Shown one piece after another: positions 7,885 to 11,904 of a stretch of 11,904 bases of DNA. Positions within the stretch are counted from its first letter, which is position 1, and each line of letters opens with the position of its first letter. The notes beneath the pieces were generated by a model. It was not told the DNA's origin. It worked only from the letters and a program-made list of their open reading frames with translations, and did no database searches. The translations under genes were made by a program, and so were the position numbers. Origin of the DNA: Deltaproteobacteria bacterium (GTDB lineage: Bacteria; Desulfobacterota; Syntrophobacteria; B119-G9); assembly GCA_003646715.1 (NCBI GenBank), contig QMLL01000019.1:1-11904 (forward strand), given 5' to 3'.

Positions 7885-8196
7885 TTAATTGGATTCCTCT
7901 TCTTTTTTGAGCTGTTTCTCCAGATTTTTTATCTTTTTCTTCAGGGTGTCTATTTCATCACTGGTTGCAATGTTCATTTTTTTGAGTGTTTCTTTAACTA
8001 TTTTTTCGATTTGAGCTTCGACGTCTTTTTTAGCTTTTTCTGATTTTTTAAGCAATTCTTCAACCAGTTCTCGTCCTTCTTTCTCTGATAATTTCCCCTT
8101 TTCTATGATCTCTTTTGATATTTCCGTTATCTTTTCCTTCGTCATGAAGGCCAGACCTACTCCCGTCAAAAAAGTTTTCTTTATTAAGTCTATCAT
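7885..8196 (-). CDS. Phasin-like coiled-coil protein (COG3937/PhaF-type)
   Basis: Protein of 103 residues made almost entirely of Lys/Glu-rich helix, with a short hydrophobic N-terminal stretch (FLTGVGLAFM, 9-18) and a terminal coiled coil (about 80-100). The order of a hydrophobic start, then ELVEELLKKSEKAKKDVE, then a heptad tail resembles small proteins annotated as poly(hydroxyalkanoate) synthesis regulator phasins. In this setting, with no PHA genes visible and three bp before a UbiB-family gene, it may instead be a partner or regulator of that membrane protein. A strong AGGGAGG lies upstream of the ATG. Low-complexity composition makes homology weak evidence. Confidence 0.72.
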   Translation of the reverse strand: MIDLIKKTFLTGVGLAFMTKEKITEISKEIIEKGKLSEKEGRELVEELLKKSEKAKKDVEAQIEKIVKETLKKMNIATSDEIDTLKKKIKNLEKQLKKEEESN

Positions 8197-8272
8197 TTTC
8201 TACCCTCCCTGTTTTTTTGTTTGTTGGAATGACTTTTTTTCGACAATTAAATTAAGCATTAAAAATAACTTA

Positions 8273-8503
8273 TCAAGCTTCCAGTAGATTTTTTACGCTC
8301 TCCACAACCTTGCGGACATTGGATAAACATCAGCGACCTTTGGGATTTTTCTCGGAACACCGGCAATTTCCGGCTTTCTTTTCTTTCATTATCCTTTCGA
8401 GTATAGAAGAATGTGCTTGATTGGTCACAACATCCATTATGATATCTTCCGTGGTGTAGTTGAAACAGTAGCACACAGTGTGATCTTCATTTTTGTTCAT
8501 CAT
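8273..8503 (-). CDS. Predicted selenoprotein: CopZ/BFD-like [2Fe-2S] small protein with in-frame UGA (Sec58)
   Basis: Read through one TGA (8332-8330), this gene gives a 76-residue protein ending in TGA at 8273. The ATG at 8503 follows AGGAGG by eight nt; GTG at 8506 is an alternative. Visible motifs: C11-Y-C13-F, T17-x2-D20-I (the BFD-like pattern of CxC followed by a TxxDI helix), C47-x-C49, then NPKGR-U58-C59 and VRKVVESVKNLLEA. In CopZ-type/BFD-like Fe-S proteins, as I recall them, this site reads NPKG-x-CC-L-x-x-V, so the TGA sits exactly where the first Cys is expected. The family fold therefore continues past the stop. A SECIS-like hairpin follows. If UGA is instead a stop, a 57-residue product would lack the Cys pair and C-terminal helix. 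Likely role: redox, electron transfer or metal handling; partner unknown. It is 76 bp upstream of the phasin-like gene on the same strand. Confidence 0.75.
8301..8316 (-). promoter_or_regulatory. Bacterial SECIS-like hairpin
   Basis: Counting from the base after the UGA, nt 14-29 read UCCGCAAGGUUGUGGA on the minus strand. They pair as U-A, C-G, C-G, G-U, C-G, A-U around a four-base AGGU loop. The loop begins 20 nt after the UGA and has a G at its second position. This fits the known bacterial SECIS form: a short stem, small apical loop, G among the first two loop bases and a loop about 16-37 nt from UGA. E. coli fdhF also has AGGU in its loop. The hairpin is inside the coding frame, as bacterial SECIS elements are. 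Confidence 0.62.
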
Positions 8504-8833
8504 CACGAGTCCCTCCTGCAAAAAATCGAAAAATCCGGGGGATGTTCGGAAAGGATTATCCAGAGCTATGTGATAAATGTCCATGGAATTTGAGATGTGT
8601 TCTGGTTATACGAGAACTATATTTGACCGCCAGTATACGCAGAGGGAAAGGAATAGGTCAAGGGAAAACCTCCACAGAGGGATCGAAAAGGTTCGAGTAG
8701 CAAAAATAGTAGCGAAAAGAATTCGAAAACTATTAAAATGGGAGAAAGAGTTTATGTGGTCCCAAAAACTATTGCAATTGGTAAAAATAGCTCAATGCTA
8801 AAAGATACTAAACTTTGAAGCAGGAGTCACTCG
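8504..8833. other. Divergent intergenic region between the selenoprotein and PilZ genes
   Basis: This 330-bp region holds the minus-strand promoter at 8632-8661 and the leader of the selenoprotein gene. On the plus side, AGGAG (8822-8826) serves the PilZ gene, and I could not find a convincing plus-strand promoter. Plus-strand reading frames here are basic, lack ribosome binding sites and look non-coding. Confidence 0.5.
8632..8661 (-). promoter_or_regulatory. Sigma70-like promoter for the predicted selenoprotein
   Basis: On the minus strand TTGACC (8661-8656) and TATACT (8637-8632) are separated by 18 nt, and each matches consensus at 5 of 6. Start of transcription would be near 8625, leaving a leader of about 120 nt before the ATG. 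No other promoter is obvious before the phasin-like, UbiB-like and FKBP genes, so it may serve all four. Confidence 0.55.
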
Positions 8834-9433
8834 ATGACACAAGAGTTAATAAATCTTGAAAAAGAGGTCACGAAAGAAAAAAGAAAGTACCTGAGGGCAG
8901 AAACATCGCTTGTGGCTAAGTATAGCCCTATTTCCCAGGAAGAGTTCAAGCGAAAAAAGAGCCTGTATGCTGCTTCCAGGACGACTTCTTGCGTGGAATC
9001 TCAGCTATACGAGGGGACTCTTGATCATGCCACGCGAATGGTGCTTGAATCGATTGTTCGGCTTGAGCAGAAGATAGATCGACTTTGCAGCCTCCTTTTT
9101 AGCGGTGAATTTCATAAATATAAATACACGGGAGAAGTTGTTAATATAAGCGGGGGAGGACTTAGGCTGGTAAGCCCAGTGAATTTGTCCAAAGGGAGCT
9201 ACATTGATATGTGCATATTTTTCCCGCCGGCTTATAATAATCCCTTCTTTGTTATTGGCGAAGTGAGAAAAAGAAAAGCAATTATAAAAGAAAACGATAC
9301 GAATAGATCCAAGTACCTTCTCGGTGTGAAGTTTGTGGCAATTGATGAAAAAGATCGGGAAGCGATCATTAGGTATATTTTCCGCACAGAAAGGCAAAAG
9401 TTACGAGAAGCCCGTCTTGAATGCGATGGTTAG
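8834..9433 (+). CDS. PilZ-domain protein with a long insertion (c-di-GMP receptor)
   Basis: Cytoplasmic protein of 199 residues that probably binds c-di-GMP and acts on motility or surface behaviour. Both PilZ ligand motifs are visible: RxxxR at R17-K-Y-L-R21 and NxSxxG at N104-I-S-G-G-G109, followed by strands LRLVSPVN, YIDMCIFFP and VIGEVRKRK, and YLLGVKFVAID near the end. In ordinary PilZ domains the two motifs lie roughly 20-35 residues apart; here they are 83 apart. The extra segment (about 35-90) contains an amphipathic helix, DHATRMVLESIVRLEQKIDR, suggesting oligomerisation. AGGAG stands seven nt before the ATG. It heads a plus-strand group that includes a diguanylate cyclase, which could supply its ligand. 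Confidence 0.83.
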   Translation: MTQELINLEKEVTKEKRKYLRAETSLVAKYSPISQEEFKRKKSLYAASRTTSCVESQLYEGTLDHATRMVLESIVRLEQKIDRLCSLLFSGEFHKYKYTGEVVNISGGGLRLVSPVNLSKGSYIDMCIFFPPAYNNPFFVIGEVRKRKAIIKENDTNRSKYLLGVKFVAIDEKDREAIIRYIFRTERQKLREARLECDG

Positions 9434-9453
9434 CAAATGGTATGCTATTTGCT
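9432..9453 (+). repeat. Inverted repeat (hairpin) at the end of the PilZ gene
   Basis: AGCAAAT (9432-9438) and ATTTGCT (9447-9453) form a perfect seven-bp stem with an eight-base loop. The left arm begins within the PilZ stop codon. There is no U-tract after it, so it is at best a weak terminator; it may be a 3'-end stability hairpin between this gene and the next. Confidence 0.4.
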
Positions 9454-9549
9454 CGACTCCTATTCTAAATACCTGGTCCATCCATTTTCGAGAAGGAATC
9501 AAATGCGGGATGGAACCAAATAAAAGGCGCAGGAATAGGAGCATGAACA

Positions 9550-10014
9550 ATGAAGATCGACACGATTCTACCTTCCTCTTTGAACAATCAGGATAAAAAA
9601 AGTATCCAGGGAAAGGAAAAGACCCCGGCAACATCTTTTGAGCAAGTTCTGAAGAAGGCAAAAAATTCCTACCAAGAGGGCAAAACCGTTTCCTCTGTAG
9701 CGGAACCCTGTACCGTCAATGCACCTCTTTCTGTCACCCCGGTTCAACTGACTAACAATGTTTCCACCGCCTTGAACATGGCTGAAGATGCTTTAAACAG
9801 CCTGGAAAAATTTGGCGAACTTCTTTCACGGCCCGAGACCCAGCCCAACAAGCTGGAAAGAGTTGTTACCGAGATGAGTAGTACCGCACGCAAACTCGAA
9901 GAGGTTGTAAGTTCGCTTCCACAGGAGTCTTCACTCAAAACGATGCTGGAACAGATTTCCACTCTGGCGGCCAAAGAAGTTGCGAAGTATGAAAGAGGTG
10001 ATTACTCGGGCTGA
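9550..10014 (+). CDS. Hypothetical helical protein, possibly flagellar-cluster associated
   Basis: Protein of 154 residues with no signal peptide or membrane segment. Residues 1-75 are polar and probably disordered, with TSFEQVLKKA at 28-37, reminiscent of the amino ends of flagellar export substrates. Residues 76-154 are predicted helices: MAEDALNSLEKFGELLSRPE, then LERVVTEM, then LPQESSLKTMLEQIS, ending in EVAKYERGDY. From memory this tail resembles small conserved proteins found near flagellar genes in Desulfobacterota, but I cannot name the family. The ATG at 9550 has AGGAG eight nt upstream; an ATG at 9543 is in another frame and too close to it. The position between PilZ and GGDEF genes fits a motility link. 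Function is unknown. Confidence 0.68.
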   Translation: MKIDTILPSSLNNQDKKSIQGKEKTPATSFEQVLKKAKNSYQEGKTVSSVAEPCTVNAPLSVTPVQLTNNVSTALNMAEDALNSLEKFGELLSRPETQPNKLERVVTEMSSTARKLEEVVSSLPQESSLKTMLEQISTLAAKEVAKYERGDYSG

Positions 10015-10162
10015 AGAGATCTAGTCTGAGCGAAACTTTTAAGTGCAGGTAGCGAAATAGCGTAACTATGAAGTAATTTCTACTTTGTGGTTATTGGTAT
10101 GAATTAAATCGGTGTAGCAAGATGAATTCCTGGAATGAGGCAAGGCCAGTCATTACACGTAT

Positions 10163-10201
10163 TTGAACACTGTTAACCGGCTTCGTTTATTTTTTCGATA
10201 A
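10163..10201 (+). promoter_or_regulatory. Weak promoter candidates upstream of the diguanylate cyclase gene
   Basis: Two overlapping readings exist in the 274-bp gap. TTGAAC (10163-10168), 17 nt, TTTATT (10186-10191) is a poor sigma70 match (4 of 6 each). TAAC (10074+100 to 10177), 16 nt, TTCGATAA (10194-10201) resembles the flagellar sigma28 form TAAA-N15-GCCGATAA, with one extra spacer base. Neither is strong. Confidence 0.22.
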
Positions 10202-10288
10202 GTATGGAACAAGATTTGCTACTTCCTTTTATCTGTTCCAGAGCCATAAAAATAATTTTCAAAGTTTGATCTGAGACGATGCCAGGAT

Positions 10289-11797
10289 ATGGAAAAAGAA
10301 AAAACGCTAGAAAGAAAAATTCTGTCACTTTGGAGTGGAAAAAAGAGCGAGAAAGAGAAGGCTGAGGATGAAAGGAATGGTTTGTCTGAGAATGAGTTTC
10401 AAAAGAAGCTCGCGAGCCTTAGAAAAAAATATACCAGTCTTCTCTCTGAAAACACGGCACTGCAAGAAAAAGTTGAGGAACTTGAAGGTTTAATCGGAAG
10501 TCTGCTCAGATCCCTGATTGTCCTGGCAGCGCAGGATGATCACATAGAAATTCGATCCAAGCTGCTGGAACTTCAAGAATCCATGCGTCAGGGTGTTAAC
10601 GTTTCAGAAATGAAAAGAATTGGTAGCGAGCTGAGAGATCTCATTTTGAGGATAGAGCCCAAAGTTACTTCCGGAGACGGCAAGGGTTCAGATGTCGAGT
10701 ATACCTACGTCAAGAAATTGCTTTCCAAGGTGGAGCAGTCCTATCAGAATGTTCTTCTCTTGCTTTCCAGAGACATTTCAATTCTTGTTAAGGCCACGGA
10801 CGAAAAACTTGTAGAAAAATCCCAAAAATTTGTCCGTTACCTTGAAACTCAGTTTTCTGCCGAGGCTGTGGAAAAAATTACGTACCAGTTTAACATGCTT
10901 TATGAGGAGTATCGGCAGGTAGTAAGGGAAGAACGAGAAAAACTGGAAGATCTTCTCAAGACGATTATGACAAACCTGGTTGAAACTCAGGAAGAATTTC
11001 TAAGAAGTATTTCAGAAAACCACGAATGGTTGGAGCGCACCAGTAAAGATCACAACACCAGTATGATAAGAGAAACTCAGCAGATTGAAGAAATTTGCAC
11101 CAAGTCGGCGCATATCGGCGAGCTGAAAGAAAATCTTCTGGGACGAATCAATGAAATAAAGAAGTTAATCCAGATTAAGAAGGATCTCGATCAAAAGCAG
11201 CTGGATAACTACATAAAAGAAGAGCTCAAGTTACGAAGGCAGTTGAGAGAAGCAAAGCAGCAAAAAAAGAGTTATTTTGAAGAGTTACTGGCAGTTAGGG
11301 AGAAGGCTCTCGAGGATCCCTTAACCGGCGTATACAATCGGGAAGCTTACAGAATCAGGATCCAGGAAATTCTGAATTCAGATAAAAAATTCGTATTGAT
11401 GATTCTTGATATTGATGATTTTAAGGATATCAATGACAAGTGGGGACATAAGATTGGCGATGACGTACTTCAGAGAACAATGTATTACGTTAAAAAACAG
11501 ATCAGAGCTACTGATATGTTGGCCCGCTATGGTGGTGACGAATTTGTAATAATACTGGAGAATGCCAATCTCGATGAGGGGGTCAAGAAAGCGAAAGAAA
11601 TACTCAAAAGTATTTCCCGTGTAGAGTTTCACCTGAATAAAGATTCTAAGCACATTTTGAAAATAGGTATGAGCATAGGGGTTGCCGAAAGAAGAGAAGA
11701 TGACACATCTGAGACCCTGTTTGAAAGGGCTGACCGAGCCATGTATGCAGCTAAAATAAACGGCAAGAATCAATGTTGCTCTGAGAGGGATTTGTAA
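10289..11797 (+). CDS. Diguanylate cyclase with N-terminal helical/coiled-coil region
   Basis: Makes c-di-GMP from two GTP. Of its 502 residues, about 1-335 are helical and strongly charged, with coiled coil at 35-68, a hydrophobic patch around 69-82 and long helices at 136-330. There is no signal peptide or membrane segment, so it is cytoplasmic and probably dimerises through the coiled coil. The GGDEF domain starts at DPLTGVYN (343-350). Metal-binding D374 lies in LDIDDFK, the signature RYGGDEF has GGDEF at 415-419, and the inhibitory I-site RATD is at 406-409, so the enzyme looks active and product-inhibited. The C-terminus has ADRAMYAAKINGKN, typical of the domain. The ATG at 10289 has AGGA almost abutting it, so initiation is weak or the start is slightly misplaced. 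It follows PilZ and hypothetical genes on the same strand. Confidence 0.93.
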   Translation: MEKEKTLERKILSLWSGKKSEKEKAEDERNGLSENEFQKKLASLRKKYTSLLSENTALQEKVEELEGLIGSLLRSLIVLAAQDDHIEIRSKLLELQESMRQGVNVSEMKRIGSELRDLILRIEPKVTSGDGKGSDVEYTYVKKLLSKVEQSYQNVLLLLSRDISILVKATDEKLVEKSQKFVRYLETQFSAEAVEKITYQFNMLYEEYRQVVREEREKLEDLLKTIMTNLVETQEEFLRSISENHEWLERTSKDHNTSMIRETQQIEEICTKSAHIGELKENLLGRINEIKKLIQIKKDLDQKQLDNYIKEELKLRRQLREAKQQKKSYFEELLAVREKALEDPLTGVYNREAYRIRIQEILNSDKKFVLMILDIDDFKDINDKWGHKIGDDVLQRTMYYVKKQIRATDMLARYGGDEFVIILENANLDEGVKKAKEILKSISRVEFHLNKDSKHILKIGMSIGVAERREDDTSETLFERADRAMYAAKINGKNQCCSERDL

Positions 11798-11798
11798 A

Positions 11799-11904
11799 AT
11801 GTTTGGTGTGAAACAATCCGGGATGGTCGAGAAAAGTGATCTGGTCAAAAGGCTCATGTGGAAGTCCTTTGCTTCAACATTCGCTTCTGGATCGAAGGTT
11901 CCCA
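11799..11904 (+). CDS. Start of an unidentified protein, cut by the window edge
   Basis: An ATG one base after the cyclase stop opens a frame that runs to the end of the window (35 codons, beginning MFGVKQSGMVEKSDLVKRLM). GAGAGGGA in the last codons of the cyclase gene is well placed as its ribosome binding site, about nine nt upstream, which argues for a co-transcribed real gene. The visible residues are too few to name a family. Confidence 0.5.
   Translation, partial: MFGVKQSGMVEKSDLVKRLMWKSFASTFASGSKVP

Noticed and set aside
8259..8474. Minus-strand 71-codon ORF overlapping the end of the predicted selenoprotein gene
   Set aside because: It has no ribosome binding site and a low-information sequence. 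It is an out-of-frame shadow of the read-through frame, which carries the family motifs.
8504..8584. Upstream extension of the Fe-S protein to the ATG at 8584
   Set aside because: No Shine-Dalgarno precedes that ATG, and the extension contains the AGGAGG that serves the ATG at 8503.
8577..8801. Plus-strand 74-codon ORF in the divergent region
   Set aside because: It is very basic, has no ribosome binding site, and lies across the minus-strand promoter.
8738..8818. Plus-strand 26-codon ORF (starting MGERVYVVPK) just before the PilZ gene
   Set aside because: The sequence is protein-like, but no ribosome binding site is present and it is too short to judge.
9333..9596. Plus-strand 87-codon ORF bridging the PilZ and hypothetical genes
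   Set aside because: It overlaps both genes in another frame and has no ribosome binding site at its start.

Overview
The window looks like a chromosomal segment of a Desulfobacterota-type (deltaproteobacterial) or related anaerobic bacterium. This is inferred from gene content, not from any marker. It has a stand-alone SbcD/SbcC-like pair, an archaeal-style HTH plus zinc-ribbon regulator, a phasin-like/UbiB/FKBP run, PilZ and GGDEF proteins, and what appears to be a selenocysteine-containing small Fe-S protein. No rRNA, tRNA, CRISPR array or intact mobile element was seen.

Left part (1-3825, minus strand): a strong sigma70-like promoter (3797-3825) precedes an Mre11/SbcD-like nuclease gene (2616-3746). 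This gene overlaps by four bases (ATGA) a large SMC-like ATPase gene (1-2619), which runs off the left edge just after Walker B. Together they should form a DNA-end-processing complex. The ATPase has no zinc-hook CxxC; a beta-rich module sits mid-chain instead. Behind the promoter lies a short remnant that resembles the N-terminus of a UPF0114/YqhA membrane protein.

Centre (4226-8661): a TTG-initiated COG3357-type regulator (minus) diverges from a GTG-initiated DUF7309/DUF6930-type protein (plus). That gene converges on a minus-strand group which reads, in transcription order: promoter, 76-residue CopZ/BFD-like Fe-S protein, phasin-like coiled-coil protein, UbiB/ABC1-family kinase-like protein, SlyD-like prolyl isomerase. 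The Fe-S protein reads as two unrelated short ORFs unless an in-frame UGA is decoded as selenocysteine. The UGA replaces the first Cys of a conserved-looking Cys-Cys pair, and a hairpin of bacterial SECIS type begins 14 nt downstream. This is the most interesting item in the window.

Right part (8834-11904, plus strand): a PilZ-type c-di-GMP receptor with a large insertion, a small hypothetical protein with a possible flagellar link, a cytoplasmic coiled-coil diguanylate cyclase with intact GGDEF and I-site, and the start of one further gene. This is probably a c-di-GMP/motility signalling cluster.
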